A stretch of DNA of 64,000 nt from Candidatus Phocaeicola excrementigallinarum. GTDB taxonomy: Bacteria > Bacteroidota > Bacteroidia > Bacteroidales > Bacteroidaceae. The position numbers and the translations under genes are program-made. Below, one piece after another: positions 42,837-51,894 of this stretch. The DNA is taken from NCBI GenBank assembly GCA_019120125.1, contig DWVR01000027.1:1-64000 (forward strand), read 5' to 3'. The notes beneath the pieces were generated by a model, which worked only from the letters and a program-made list of their open reading frames with translations, was not told the origin of the DNA and did no database searches. Position 1 is the first letter of the stretch. The number at the start of each line of letters is the position of its first letter.

Positions 42837-45491
42837 ATGAAGACTAGATTAATTGCGGCGGTATTGTTGTTGGCGTCAGTCAGTGTGCAAGCCAGAGTCA
42901 TTAGGGGAAAGATTACGGATGCTCAGACCGGTGAAGAGATTATCGGTGCATCCGTAATGGTGAAAGAGGAGCCGGGTAAAGGAACGGTGACAGGTCTGGA
43001 CGGGAGCTTCAACCTGTCGGTAGAGGGAAACACATATACGCTGGTTTGCTCTTATATAGGGTATAAGAACTATGAGGTAAAAGTTGGCGCGAAGGATGAT
43101 GAGATTGTGATCCCTTTAAGGACCGATGAGGTGATGTTGGGTGAGGTGACGGTGGTTGCCACTAACCCAGGACGCACGGAGGCAGGTGCGCGGGCCATTG
43201 AGCGTAAGGCGATGAATGTGGTGAACGTAATGAGTGCAAAGGCCATCGAGCTTTCGCCGGACATTACCGTGGCGAATGTCATCCAGCGAATGTCGGGTGT
43301 GACCATCGAGCGCAACAGTAGTGGGGAAGGCCAGTATGCCATTCTCCGCGGTATGGACAAACGTTACAATTATACACTGGTCAACGGCGTGAAGATTCCA
43401 AGTCCGGACAACAAGAACCGTTTTGTCCCTTTGGACATATTCCCTTCTGAAATGCTCGACCGCCTGGAGGTGACCAAGTCATTGACGGCCAATATGGAAG
43501 GCGACGGTATCGGCGGTGCGGTGAACCTGGTGATGAAAGACGCGCCCACGGAACGCCAGTTTACGGCAAGTGTTTCCACCGGTTACAATGCCATGTATTT
43601 CGGCCGTGATTTCCAGTCGTTCAACACGGGGGCGATTGTGAAGGAGTCTCCTTACGAGGCGATGGGAAAACCGGAAGATTATAAGGTGACTCAGGATAAT
43701 TTCACAAACAAGAACCTTCACATGAAATGGAAAAGGCCTTTGCCTGACCTGACGGCCAGCCTTTCTTACGGTGACCGTTTTTTTGACAACAGGCTGGGTG
43801 TGATGTTGGCGGGAAGCTACTTGAATACTTACAGAGGTAAGGAAAGTCAGTTGTATTATCAGCCGGGTACTTCCCATAATGGAATAGAATACCGTGACTA
43901 TTCAGCCCGGCAGACCCGTATCGGTGCTCATGTGAAATTTGACTATCATATCAATAGCGATCACAAGCTGACTTGGTATAATGGTTATATGGATATGCGT
44001 GAGGCGGAAGTCCGTGACGGACAGGATGACAAGGAACGTGCTGTACGTATGAAATGGAACCGTCAGTATATCATCAATTCCACATTGAAAGGTGAGCATC
44101 AGTTCCTGGAAGACGGAGTGTTGAAACTGAACTGGTCAGCTGTCATTTCCAAAGCGTATAGCGAGACTCCGGATAATGCGGAGATATTCATGCAAGGATC
44201 CCATGTGCAGACATCCGGTGCAGCTATCCGTCGGTGGGAGCACAATTCAGATAAAGATAAAGCTGGATATGTGGATTTGAGCTACAAATGGAAGCTGGCC
44301 AATGAGTCGGCGTTTGATTTTTCGCTTGGAGGTATGTATCGTGACAAGAAGCGCGACAGCTTTTTCAATGAATATACTTTTGATTCAGGAACAGGAAGGG
44401 ATCCTCAGTATATAAATGAGGATTGGAACAATTTTGATGAGATTGTGTTTGTGCCGTCTATGCGCGGATATGGTAATATCGGTGACCCGTTGAATTATGA
44501 CGCATCGGAAAAAGTGGGAGCTGGTTATGGTATGGTGAAATACACATTTCCAAGGTGGGAACTGATTGCTGGGGTGCGTGTGGAGCATACTGACCAAGGA
44601 TATGTCCTGAAATTCCCGCGTGATGTGGATCCCGAAGGAAACCAGAAATATACGGATGTGTTACCCAGTTTCCATGCGAAATACAATGTGCATGAAAACG
44701 CGAACCTGCGTTTCTCGTATGCGCGTGCCATCAACCGTCCGAGTTTCTTTGAAATCGTGCCTTATACCATTCTTAACGAAGATTATAAGGAAAAAGGTAA
44801 TCCGGACCTGAAGCATACTGTGGCTGACAATGTGGACCTGCGTTATGAGTTCTTTCCACGCTCTTCTGAACAGTTCATGGTAGGACTGTTCTATAAGAAC
44901 ATTCAGGACCCGATTGAATACAGTCTGATCACGTCCGGTCAGGACACTTATTACCAGCCGATGAACTTGGGTGACGCTACAAACATGGGTGTGGAGGTGG
45001 ACATCATGAAATATTTCAACTGGTTCGGCATCAAGGCTAACTATACCTACACGCATTCCAAAATCACTACTGAAAAGCGTATCATGGACGGTTCTGAGGT
45101 GACGACGAGAAAGCAGTCACGTCCCTTGTTCGGACAGGCGGCGCATGTGGCCAACCTTTCCCTTCTGTTTAAGGATACCAAGCATGGTTGGGAAGGTCAG
45201 ATTGCCGGAAGCTATACCGGAAAACGTCTGAGCGACATTTCTAACTGGTATGAAAATGATATATGGGAGGATGGCTATTTCCAGTTGGATGCTTCTGTGG
45301 AGAAGAGTTTCAAGAAAGGGGTGAGCCTTTTTGCCAAGGCATCCAATCTGCTTGACGTGCCTTTGCTGAGATACGTGCATAAAGGACCCAGTACTGAAAA
45401 TGTCAATTACGAGCGCCACAAAGGAAACGTGATAGAGCGTAAGGAATGGCATGGGCAAACCATCATGCTGGGTGTCAGATATAAGCTTTAA
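42837..45491 (+). CDS. TonB-dependent outer-membrane receptor
   Basis: An 884-residue protein. After the signal peptide (LIAAVLLLASVSVQA) comes a carboxypeptidase-regulatory-like domain (about 20-95: VIRGKITDAQTGEEIIGASV), then the plug (about 115-235: VIQRMSGVTIERNSSGEGQY, AILRGMDKRYNYTLVNGVKI) and a beta-barrel ending in an aromatic-final strand (IMLGVRYKL). No SusD partner follows; instead a beta-helix-like lipoprotein starts 45 bases later, so this is not a classical SusCD pair. The plug and barrel resemble TonB receptors with TIGR01782-like features. The substrate is unknown; flanking phosphatases suggest a phosphorylated compound (inference). Confidence 0.92.
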   Translation: MKTRLIAAVLLLASVSVQARVIRGKITDAQTGEEIIGASVMVKEEPGKGTVTGLDGSFNLSVEGNTYTLVCSYIGYKNYEVKVGAKDDEIVIPLRTDEVMLGEVTVVATNPGRTEAGARAIERKAMNVVNVMSAKAIELSPDITVANVIQRMSGVTIERNSSGEGQYAILRGMDKRYNYTLVNGVKIPSPDNKNRFVPLDIFPSEMLDRLEVTKSLTANMEGDGIGGAVNLVMKDAPTERQFTASVSTGYNAMYFGRDFQSFNTGAIVKESPYEAMGKPEDYKVTQDNFTNKNLHMKWKRPLPDLTASLSYGDRFFDNRLGVMLAGSYLNTYRGKESQLYYQPGTSHNGIEYRDYSARQTRIGAHVKFDYHINSDHKLTWYNGYMDMREAEVRDGQDDKERAVRMKWNRQYIINSTLKGEHQFLEDGVLKLNWSAVISKAYSETPDNAEIFMQGSHVQTSGAAIRRWEHNSDKDKAGYVDLSYKWKLANESAFDFSLGGMYRDKKRDSFFNEYTFDSGTGRDPQYINEDWNNFDEIVFVPSMRGYGNIGDPLNYDASEKVGAGYGMVKYTFPRWELIAGVRVEHTDQGYVLKFPRDVDPEGNQKYTDVLPSFHAKYNVHENANLRFSYARAINRPSFFEIVPYTILNEDYKEKGNPDLKHTVADNVDLRYEFFPRSSEQFMVGLFYKNIQDPIEYSLITSGQDTYYQPMNLGDATNMGVEVDIMKYFNWFGIKANYTYTHSKITTEKRIMDGSEVTTRKQSRPLFGQAAHVANLSLLFKDTKHGWEGQIAGSYTGKRLSDISNWYENDIWEDGYFQLDASVEKSFKKGVSLFAKASNLLDVPLLRYVHKGPSTENVNYERHKGNVIERKEWHGQTIMLGVRYKL

Positions 45492-45536
45492 TCAAGAGAC
45501 TAACGGATAACTAACGTTTTATTAATTTAATCAGTT

Positions 45537-46982
45537 ATGAATTTCAAAAAGTATTTGTTCATGGGCGCAGCCTTGATGACATTGTCATTCTTCGCTGCTT
45601 GTAGTGATGACGAGCCTGAAACTCCGAACAATCAGGAAACTCCGGGAAAAGAAGATCCGGATGAACCGGAAGAACCGGAAGATCCGCAAACTCCGGTGAG
45701 CTTGGCTGACCAGTGGAAAAACTCCACTACGGTGACTTGGCCGGCTGATACGGTAATCAATCTGACAGAACACTATGAGGTTCCAGAAGGAAAAACTCTG
45801 ATCATTAAAGAGGGTGCTCAGATTATTGCCAGCACTGAAGGTGTAGGCGTTAATCATGTGGCTATTGAGTTTACGGTTAATGGAAATTTGTATTGTGAAG
45901 GTACCGAGGAAAAACCAATATTGTTCTCTATTCCGGAAGCAGACCGTACATCGGACAATATTTTTGCCGGTCTGTGGGGAGGTATCGTCGCTTCTGAAAC
46001 TTGTGAGGAAATGCTGATTGACCATACTATCATCGAATATACCGGTGGTCAGGTAATTGAGGGTTCTCCTGCCGCTACCAACGGTGTCTACACGGCCGGT
46101 GATGACGCATATCCGCAGATTACTACCAACAATATCAACGGTAAGTATGTCATTACAAACTCTATCTTGCGTAATGGTTGGTCTGACGGCATTTACTTGA
46201 TGGGTGGAGAGGCGATTATCGCCAACAATCTGTTTGCAGCCAACGGTTATGATGGTGCAGAGGCCGTGAATGTGAAGGCTGGTTGCAAGGTTGATGTGGC
46301 TGGAAACGTGATGTTCAGCCCGAACACTAACGGTCTGAAGCTCTCGAGTTCTGGACAGAGCGAGACTCGCGGACAGGCGTTGATCCAGGCCTACAACAAT
46401 ACTGTCATCAACGCAGGATGGAGACGTGACGGCGAAAAAGGTGGTTGTATCTATGTGGAGAAGAACGCTTTGGCTAATGTATTCAACAATCTGCTTGTAA
46501 ACTGTAAGTTCCGCGCCATGACTCCGAGCTTCGATATTCCGAACGATCCGGATGAAGGATATGCTGATAATTCTGTCATCGACTACAACTTCTATGCTTC
46601 TGGAAGTCAGAAAAGTGACATCGTGTACGATGGTGAGGACGAGAGTGGTGTGGCATACGCTTGGCAGGGTTACAACTATGCGCATGAAGATTACAACACC
46701 GGTGTGGTCGACGTACATAGCGTGATTGCTACGGAGAACGACCTGAAAGATCCGAAGTTCGTGAACTTCCCCATCAACGAAGTGGGACTGACAGATTATG
46801 TATATAATGACGCATGGGATTTTCATCTGACAGCAGGTTCTCCTGCCTTGACTGGCGCTTGTAATGGCAGTGAGGCTTTCTCAACTCCGTATTTCTCGAC
46901 TACCGGTCTGGTTCTTGAAGGAACCGGTAAAACTTACACTTCACCGGAGGTTCAGGCTCATTTCGGAGCTTATGGCGAATAA
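45537..46982 (+). CDS. Surface lipoprotein with right-handed beta-helix repeats
   Basis: A 481-residue lipoprotein with lipobox FFAAC followed by SDDEPE, an S(D/E)3-like lipoprotein export signal that sends Bacteroidetes lipoproteins to the cell surface. A Pro/Glu linker (about 25-55) leads to a parallel beta-helix-like region rich in N/G turns (ITNSILRNGWSDGIYLMGGE, then IIANNLFAANGYDGAEAVNV). It may bind or handle ligand for the TonB receptor encoded 45 bases upstream. I do not recognise a catalytic site. A terminator follows, so it ends the operon. Confidence 0.8.
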   Translation: MNFKKYLFMGAALMTLSFFAACSDDEPETPNNQETPGKEDPDEPEEPEDPQTPVSLADQWKNSTTVTWPADTVINLTEHYEVPEGKTLIIKEGAQIIASTEGVGVNHVAIEFTVNGNLYCEGTEEKPILFSIPEADRTSDNIFAGLWGGIVASETCEEMLIDHTIIEYTGGQVIEGSPAATNGVYTAGDDAYPQITTNNINGKYVITNSILRNGWSDGIYLMGGEAIIANNLFAANGYDGAEAVNVKAGCKVDVAGNVMFSPNTNGLKLSSSGQSETRGQALIQAYNNTVINAGWRRDGEKGGCIYVEKNALANVFNNLLVNCKFRAMTPSFDIPNDPDEGYADNSVIDYNFYASGSQKSDIVYDGEDESGVAYAWQGYNYAHEDYNTGVVDVHSVIATENDLKDPKFVNFPINEVGLTDYVYNDAWDFHLTAGSPALTGACNGSEAFSTPYFSTTGLVLEGTGKTYTSPEVQAHFGAYGE

Positions 46983-47031
46983 AATCCACAAGGCTCGTTT
47001 TTGAGACGCTGATATACATTCATTTCTTTTA

Positions 47032-47074
47032 AGGCTCGGGCAGGATTCCGATGAGGGGTGTCCGGGCCTTTTTT
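47032..47074 (+). terminator. Terminator of the TonB receptor operon
   Basis: AGGCTCGGGCA (47032-47042) pairs along 11 positions (two G-U) with TGTCCGGGCCT (47059-47069), followed by six T. Confidence 0.88.
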
Positions 47075-47115
47075 GCGAGATTCCTCGTCGTAAGTATGTT
47101 TTTTTAAAGCCTATA

Positions 47116-47150
47116 TTTCAGATTCATTTCAGTTTCACCTGCTACTTTTG
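47116..47150 (+). promoter_or_regulatory. Promoter of the purple-type phosphatase with TTTCA direct repeats
   Basis: The -7 element TACTTTTG is at 47143-47150. In place of a -33 box there are TTTCAG at 47116 and 47127 (exactly 11 bases apart) and TTTCAC at 47133. An 11-base phased direct repeat at this position is how OmpR/PhoB-type activators bind; the identity of the regulator is inference. Confidence 0.5.
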
Positions 47151-47188
47151 TCGCAGAATAATTGAACAACAAAATAAAACGATTTATT

Positions 47189-48133
47189 ATGATTTCATTG
47201 AAGAGAACTTTCAGTGTTTTGGGGAGTGCCTTGTTGGCTTTGTCGGTATTCTCTCAGACACCTGCCGAATGGAAACCATTGGAAAAGCCGTTGAACTTTT
47301 ATCTGGCCAACGATTTGGGCCGCAACGGGTATTATGACCAGAAACCTATTGCGGAACTGATGGGGAGGATGGCTGAGACCATCGATATCGAGTTTGTGGT
47401 GGCAGCCGGCGATGTGCATCATTTTGAGGGAGTGCGCAGTGTGGACGATCCCTTGTGGATGACCAACTATGAACTGATCTACAGTCATCCCGATCTCATG
47501 TTGCCTTGGTATCCTGTATTGGGAAATCATGAATACCGGGGTAATACACAGGCGGTGGTTGATTACAGCAATGTGAGCGCGCGCTGGCAAATGCCTGCAC
47601 GTTACTACACGAAAGTGATGGAGGAAGACGGGACCACCTTGCGTTTGGTAATGATTGATACGGCACCCTTACTCGACAAGTATCGTGAGGATACGGAAAA
47701 GTATCCCGATGCCTCTAGGCAGGACATCAACAGGCAGCTGGTCTGGATGGATTCGGTGCTCACCGTGGCGAAAGAGGACTGGGTGCTCGTGGTGGGGCAT
47801 CATCCCATTTATGCGGACACTGACAAGAACGAGTCGGAACGTGCTGACATGCAGAAGCGTGTGGACACGCTTCTGCGCAAGCATGGCAACGTCGACATGT
47901 ACCTGTGTGGGCATATCCATAATTTCCAGCACATCCGCAAGCCGGACAGCAAAATTGACTATGTGGTCAACTCTTCAGGCTCGTTGAGCCGTAAGGTGAA
48001 GCCGGTGGACGGCACTCGGTTTTGTAGCGACAAGAGCGGATTCTCGCTCATTACGGTCGACAAGGACGAACTTGACTTGCACATGATTGACAAGGACGGG
48101 AAAGTGATCTACACGGTACGAAGGATACGATGA
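47189..48133 (+). CDS. Exported purple-acid-phosphatase-like metallophosphoesterase
   Basis: A 314-residue protein with a signal peptide (SVLGSALLALSVFS). The metal-binding motifs of the small (ACP5-like) purple acid phosphatases are all present in order: YLANDLGRNGYYDQ, AAGDVHHFEG, LGNHEYRG, VVGHHPIYAD and CGHIHNFQH. ATG 47189 is preferred over a TTG at 47162, which lies at the transcript start. It would cleave phosphomonoesters in the periplasm, like the histidine phosphatase 5 kb upstream. Separate promoter; ends facing the lut operon. Confidence 0.88.
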   Translation: MISLKRTFSVLGSALLALSVFSQTPAEWKPLEKPLNFYLANDLGRNGYYDQKPIAELMGRMAETIDIEFVVAAGDVHHFEGVRSVDDPLWMTNYELIYSHPDLMLPWYPVLGNHEYRGNTQAVVDYSNVSARWQMPARYYTKVMEEDGTTLRLVMIDTAPLLDKYREDTEKYPDASRQDINRQLVWMDSVLTVAKEDWVLVVGHHPIYADTDKNESERADMQKRVDTLLRKHGNVDMYLCGHIHNFQHIRKPDSKIDYVVNSSGSLSRKVKPVDGTRFCSDKSGFSLITVDKDELDLHMIDKDGKVIYTVRRIR

Positions 48134-48172
48134 GCCTGTCTGTGGTAAGCATTAACTGAAGTACAAAAGACA

Positions 48173-48232
48173 AGACGCGACGGCACAAAATCGCAGAACA
48201 TACCGCTCCGCGCTTCCGTGCCGCCGCGTTCT
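48173..48232. repeat. Dispersed hairpin family, copy 5
   Basis: AGACGCGACGGCACAAAATC pairs with GCGCTTCCGTGCCGCCGCGT, a GC-richer variant of the family. It lies between the convergent phosphatase and lutC genes. Confidence 0.6.
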
Positions 48233-48252
48233 AAAAAAGACAGCAAGCCGGC

Positions 48253-48867
48253 TCACACCAACAGCACCGTGACATCACGTGCTCCGTGTGCACCCATCAC
48301 CAATGCCTGCTCGATGTCGGCCGTCTTGGAAGGACCGGAAATGAAAACTCCGTAACCATAGCTGCCGGTATCTATACGCTTGTAGGCTTCGTGCATGTTG
48401 TTCACCAGATTCTTGCGGTCGAGCACCAACACCAGCGCTTCGGAAATGAAATAGACCGCACGTTGCTCTATGTCCTGCTCCACCCATACGGCACCGTTCT
48501 CACAGACCCCGACTTTTCCGGACACGATGGCCAGGTCCGTTCCGTCCAGATCGCCCGACTTCTTCACATCGTCGGGATGGAAGGTGGCGCAAGTCAGCTT
48601 CTGTTCCTTGCCCAGACATGTGATGGTGTTCAGGCTTGAGGCAATCCGCCTGGCCTCGGGATATTGCTTGCGGATAAGCTCATTCACGTCATCTCCGGCT
48701 TCCGCCACAATGGCACGTCCGCCCATCTGCACCATAATCTCACGAAACTGCCCGATTTTGTCGGGATAAGTGATGGCTTCCTTTTCAAGTTCCGCCAGAT
48801 CCGGTTTCTCGTAACGGATCTGCGTGTTCCGGCGGATGCTCTGCAATATATCTTCTCTGCTGCTCAT
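48253..48867 (-). CDS. lutC: Lactate utilisation protein C (LUD domain)
   Basis: A 204-residue LUD-domain protein: SSREDILQSIRRNTQIRYEK at the start, GRAIVAEAGDDVNEL, LAIVSGKVGVCENGAVWV and the late HEAYKRIDTGSYGYGVFISG with GPSKTADIEQALVMGAHGAR. With LutA and LutB it forms the L-lactate-oxidising iron-sulphur complex known from Bacillus (LutABC/YkgEFG), passing electrons to quinone. It starts 7 bases after lutB stops and is the last gene of the operon. Confidence 0.93.
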   Translation of the reverse strand: MSSREDILQSIRRNTQIRYEKPDLAELEKEAITYPDKIGQFREIMVQMGGRAIVAEAGDDVNELIRKQYPEARRIASSLNTITCLGKEQKLTCATFHPDDVKKSGDLDGTDLAIVSGKVGVCENGAVWVEQDIEQRAVYFISEALVLVLDRKNLVNNMHEAYKRIDTGSYGYGVFISGPSKTADIEQALVMGAHGARDVTVLLV

Positions 48868-48874
48868 AGTCAGT

Positions 48875-50242
48875 TTATTTTACTTTGTTCTTTTTCCACA
48901 TTTCGTTGAAGCTTTCCTTGGCAAACTGAGGCATGTCGTGCTCCTTGCCCCAATCGTTCAGGCCGTTGTAGACAAGCCATTTCGGCATTCCGTTCACGAC
49001 AGACGCGTTACGCAACGCAAGATTGAACAAGTGGGGGTGTTCCATCAATGTTTTCATGCCGCCCGACATGAGCTTTTTCGATGAGCTGGCCACGCTCAGG
49101 TCATCCAGTTTCTGACGCCAGCGGTAAATCTGGTCGGCAAGGTCCACCTTGGCCGGACATACATTCTGACAGGAATAACACAAAGAACAGGCCGACACAT
49201 TGTCGAAATAATGCAGCGGAGCTTTCAGCATACCCAGATTGATGCCGATCGGTCCCGGAATGAAATACGTGTATGAATAGCCTCCGCTCCGGCGATATAC
49301 CGGACACGTGTTCATGCAGGCGCCGCACCGCAGACAGTTCAAGGTCTTCACGTGCTCCTTGTCGGCCAGAATCTTGCTCCGCCCGTTGTCCACGATGATG
49401 ATGTGCAGCTCGCCTCCATGACGGGGTTTGCGGTAGTGCGAAGTATAGGTGGTGACAGGCTGCCCCGTACCCGAACGGGCCAGCAGACGGGTGAACACTC
49501 CCAGCGACTCACGGTCGGGCACAATCTTTTCCATACCGAAAGCCGTAATCTGAAGCTTGGGCTGGGACGTTCCCATATCGGCGTTTCCTTCGTTGGTGCA
49601 GACCACACACTCGCCTGTAGAAGCTACCGCAAAGTTGGCTCCCGTCATTGCCGCCTCGGCCTCGATGAATTTCCGGCGCAGGTTCTTGCGTGCGGCATGC
49701 GTCAGATACGTCTGGTCGTTGTTGCCCGGTTCCGTGCCCATTTCCTTCACGAACAGTTCACCGATCTCTTCTTTCTTGATATGGATGGCCGGCATCACGA
49801 TATGGCTCGGTCTCTTGTGCATCAGCTGGAGAATACGCTCGCCCAAGTCGCTTTCCACCACCTCCACGCCTTTCTCTTCCAGAAACTCGTTCAGTCCGCA
49901 CTCTTCCGCCAGCATGGATTTGCTCTTGATAAAATGCTTCACACCGTGGGCGTGCAGGATATTGTAGACAATCGAGCAATATTCATCCGCATCTTTCGCC
50001 CAATATACCTGTGCGCCGTTGGCCAGCGCGTTTTTTTCAAACTCCTGAAGCAACAGGTCCAGATGGCTGTTGCTGTACATCTTGATGGCGCTCGCCATGT
50101 CACGCAGACGTTCCCATTCGGGAAGCTGGCGGCTCATATTGTCACGCTTGGCGCGCACCATCCACAAGGTCTGGTCGTGCCATTTCGTCATTTCCTTGTC
50201 CTGAAGGAATTTCCCGGCGTTATTGGAATGTTTCGTACTCAT
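48875..50242 (-). CDS. lutB: Lactate utilisation protein B (LUD + two 4Fe-4S clusters)
   Basis: A 455-residue protein. The LUD domain (about 70-300) contains AARKNLRRKFIEAEAAMTGA, NFAVASTGECVVCTNEGNAD and GVFTRLLARSGTGQPVTTYT. The ferredoxin-type region has CLRCGACMNTCPVY and CSLCYSCQNVCPAKV, two 4Fe-4S sites. It overlaps lutA by 4 bases (coupled translation). The clusters would be sensitive to oxygen and nitric oxide, relevant to the adjacent RIC-like hemerythrin operon. Confidence 0.95.
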   Translation of the reverse strand: MSTKHSNNAGKFLQDKEMTKWHDQTLWMVRAKRDNMSRQLPEWERLRDMASAIKMYSNSHLDLLLQEFEKNALANGAQVYWAKDADEYCSIVYNILHAHGVKHFIKSKSMLAEECGLNEFLEEKGVEVVESDLGERILQLMHKRPSHIVMPAIHIKKEEIGELFVKEMGTEPGNNDQTYLTHAARKNLRRKFIEAEAAMTGANFAVASTGECVVCTNEGNADMGTSQPKLQITAFGMEKIVPDRESLGVFTRLLARSGTGQPVTTYTSHYRKPRHGGELHIIIVDNGRSKILADKEHVKTLNCLRCGACMNTCPVYRRSGGYSYTYFIPGPIGINLGMLKAPLHYFDNVSACSLCYSCQNVCPAKVDLADQIYRWRQKLDDLSVASSSKKLMSGGMKTLMEHPHLFNLALRNASVVNGMPKWLVYNGLNDWGKEHDMPQFAKESFNEMWKKNKVK

Positions 50243-50979
50243 AGGCCTGAAGCTAATATTTCAACGATATGGATTGTCTTTATCGGGAGATGCTCGCGGC
50301 TGATGATGCCGTTCTGATGCATCAGACAGGAGCTGTCGGCCCCCACGATGTATTCCGCTCCCGTATCAATGTGGCGCTGCACCTTGTCGCGTCCCATCTG
50401 TCCCGACACGGCGTGTTCTTCCACGGCAAACATGCCGCCGAACCCGCAGCACTCGTCCGGCCGTTCCGGTTCCACCACCTCAATTCCATCGACCAGCGAA
50501 AGCAGGTCACGCAATTTGTTGTAATAAGGGACATTCAGTTCGCTGGGCGACGACAGATGCATCAGGCGCACGCCATGACAACTGTTCTGGATACTGACCT
50601 TGTGAGGGAACGAAGCGCGAAGCGAGGTCGGCTTCACCACATCGTGGATGAACTCACAGATATCATAGATCTTCTCTTCCGTGGCGCAACGGTGGCTTTC
50701 TTTTGCCAGCAGATTTCCGTAATGGTCGCGCACGAATACCACACAACTGGCCGAAGGCCCCACCACATAGTCATATTGCTCGAAAAGGCGGTCAAAACGT
50801 TTTGCCAGACCGGTGGCCTCAGTCTCAAACCCCGCATTCGCCATGGGCTGTCCGCAACAGGTCTGGTCCAGCGGATAGTCCACATCCACTCCCAGACTCT
50901 TCAGAAGCTTGTAGGAAGCCACTCCTACCTGCGGATACACGGCATTGATGTAACACGGGATAAACAATCCTACTTTCAT
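50239..50979 (-). CDS. lutA: Lactate utilisation protein A (CCG-domain Fe-S protein)
   Basis: A 246-residue protein with two cysteine-rich CCG domains: FIPCYINAVYPQ with DQTCCGQPMANAG, and QNSCHGVRLM with PDECCGFGGMFAV. These are the heterodisulphide-reductase-type cluster ligands of LutA/GlpC-like subunits. ATG 50979 is chosen over a TTG 6 bases upstream. It is the first gene of lutABC, behind a promoter about 230 bases away, leaving a long leader. Confidence 0.94.
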   Translation of the reverse strand: MKVGLFIPCYINAVYPQVGVASYKLLKSLGVDVDYPLDQTCCGQPMANAGFETEATGLAKRFDRLFEQYDYVVGPSASCVVFVRDHYGNLLAKESHRCATEEKIYDICEFIHDVVKPTSLRASFPHKVSIQNSCHGVRLMHLSSPSELNVPYYNKLRDLLSLVDGIEVVEPERPDECCGFGGMFAVEEHAVSGQMGRDKVQRHIDTGAEYIVGADSSCLMHQNGIISREHLPIKTIHIVEILASGL

Positions 50980-51203
50980 TGTCAATTAAGTTATTTGTTT
51001 CTCGAACAAAATTACACCTATTTCCCGAATATGAAAATATTTTCATCAATTAAGTGAAATTCCAGGTGGCAGAATATGTTTTCCGCGGTAAAATCCATAT
51101 GGGTCTCTCCAATGCGCTCCTGCCCCACGAATCGCTTCGCAGGGCAGGCTCAACTAATAACTAACTTTTCTACTTTTGTGGTTTACGTAATATCATATGA
51201 CTA
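50980..51203 (-). promoter_or_regulatory. Long untranslated leader of lutABC
   Basis: Predicted transcript start near 51203, giving about 224 bases of leader. It contains a stem CCTGCCC/GGGCAGG (51148-51119) with a 16-base loop. No supportable ORF is seen on the minus strand here, and no riboswitch I recognise. Confidence 0.45.
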
Positions 51204-51209
51204 ACACTG

Positions 51210-51240
51210 CAAAGGTAAGCCGTTTCAGGAATCCGGGCAA
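51210..51240 (-). promoter_or_regulatory. Promoter of lutABC
   Basis: On the minus strand TTG (51240-51238), a 20-base spacer and TACCTTTG (51217-51210). Its -33 overlaps the dyad at 51239-51258. Confidence 0.6.
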
Positions 51241-51258
51241 TACCTACTTGTTGGTATT
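51239..51258. promoter_or_regulatory. Dyad operator candidate at the lut promoter
   Basis: AATACCTACTTGTTGGTATT has perfect 6-bp arms (AATACC/GGTATT) and an 8-base spacer. It overlaps the -33 of lutABC and shares TTGTTGGTATTT with the site at 52648-52670 in the hemerythrin/LuxR promoter. Confidence 0.55.
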
Positions 51259-51285
51259 TTAGAAATGTTCCAAATAACGGCATCA

Positions 51286-51894
51286 TTACAGATTCATCTT
51301 CACTTCGCCCAGTTCCACCAGCTTGTTTACGATGGCGTAGATCGTGAGTCCGGCCGCCGAATGGATCTGCAGTTTGCGTGTGATGTTCCGCCGGTGGGTA
51401 ATGACCGTATGCACGGAGATGAACAGCTTCTCGGCTATTTCCTTGTTGGTCATTCCGCGGACCACACAGCCCACAATTTCCTTCTCGCGCTGGCTCAGCG
51501 AATTGGCATCCCCCTCTTCATCATCGGTCACATTCATCAGCACCGAAATCTTACGGGTCAGCGAATCCACATCGTCAAACAAGTCCACCGACTCGTCATA
51601 TTCCTTCAGCTGGCTGGAGTCCACCACCGTATATATCAGCGAGACATACTTCATGTCCGCATGCGGATATTTCTCCTTGAAGCTGCCAAGGTTGAACCAT
51701 CCCCCGAATTGCGGATTCACGATCAATATATCCGGCTGGTGCGCCTCCATACAATGCCGGAGTCCTTCTTCCGAGGAAATTTCTACCGGCTGCACGTTCA
51801 AATCTCCCAACCTCCTTAAAATGGCGGCCAGTCCTCCGCGCACAATGGCCGATGTCTCGGCCACCGCTATATGTATGATATCTTCCGATTTCAT
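51286..51894 (-). CDS. LuxR-type regulator with degenerate receiver
   Basis: A 202-residue NarL/LuxR-like regulator. The C-terminal HTH (about 135-195) reads SLSQREKEIVGCVVRGMTNK, then EIAEKLFISVHTVITHRRNI. The receiver-like N-terminus lacks the chemistry: the phospho-acceptor position is Asn60 (PDILIVN) and the acidic pocket is AVAETS instead of a DD pair, so conventional phosphorylation is unlikely. Its ATG overlaps the stop of the hemerythrin gene by 4 bases, so the two are coupled; the sensor could be the hemerythrin itself. Function in NO/O2 response is inference. Confidence 0.88.
   Translation of the reverse strand: MKSEDIIHIAVAETSAIVRGGLAAILRRLGDLNVQPVEISSEEGLRHCMEAHQPDILIVNPQFGGWFNLGSFKEKYPHADMKYVSLIYTVVDSSQLKEYDESVDLFDDVDSLTRKISVLMNVTDDEEGDANSLSQREKEIVGCVVRGMTNKEIAEKLFISVHTVITHRRNITRKLQIHSAAGLTIYAIVNKLVELGEVKMNL

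Noticed and set aside
45537..46982. SusD-like partner for the TonB receptor
   Set aside because: The lipoprotein lacks SusD TPR-type helices and instead shows beta-helix-like repeats, so this is not a SusCD locus.
51171..51178. Plus-strand TACTTTTG that could drive an antisense RNA to the LuxR-type regulator
   Set aside because: It has no -33 element and no supportable downstream gene; TAnnTTTG alone is common by chance in AT-rich gaps.
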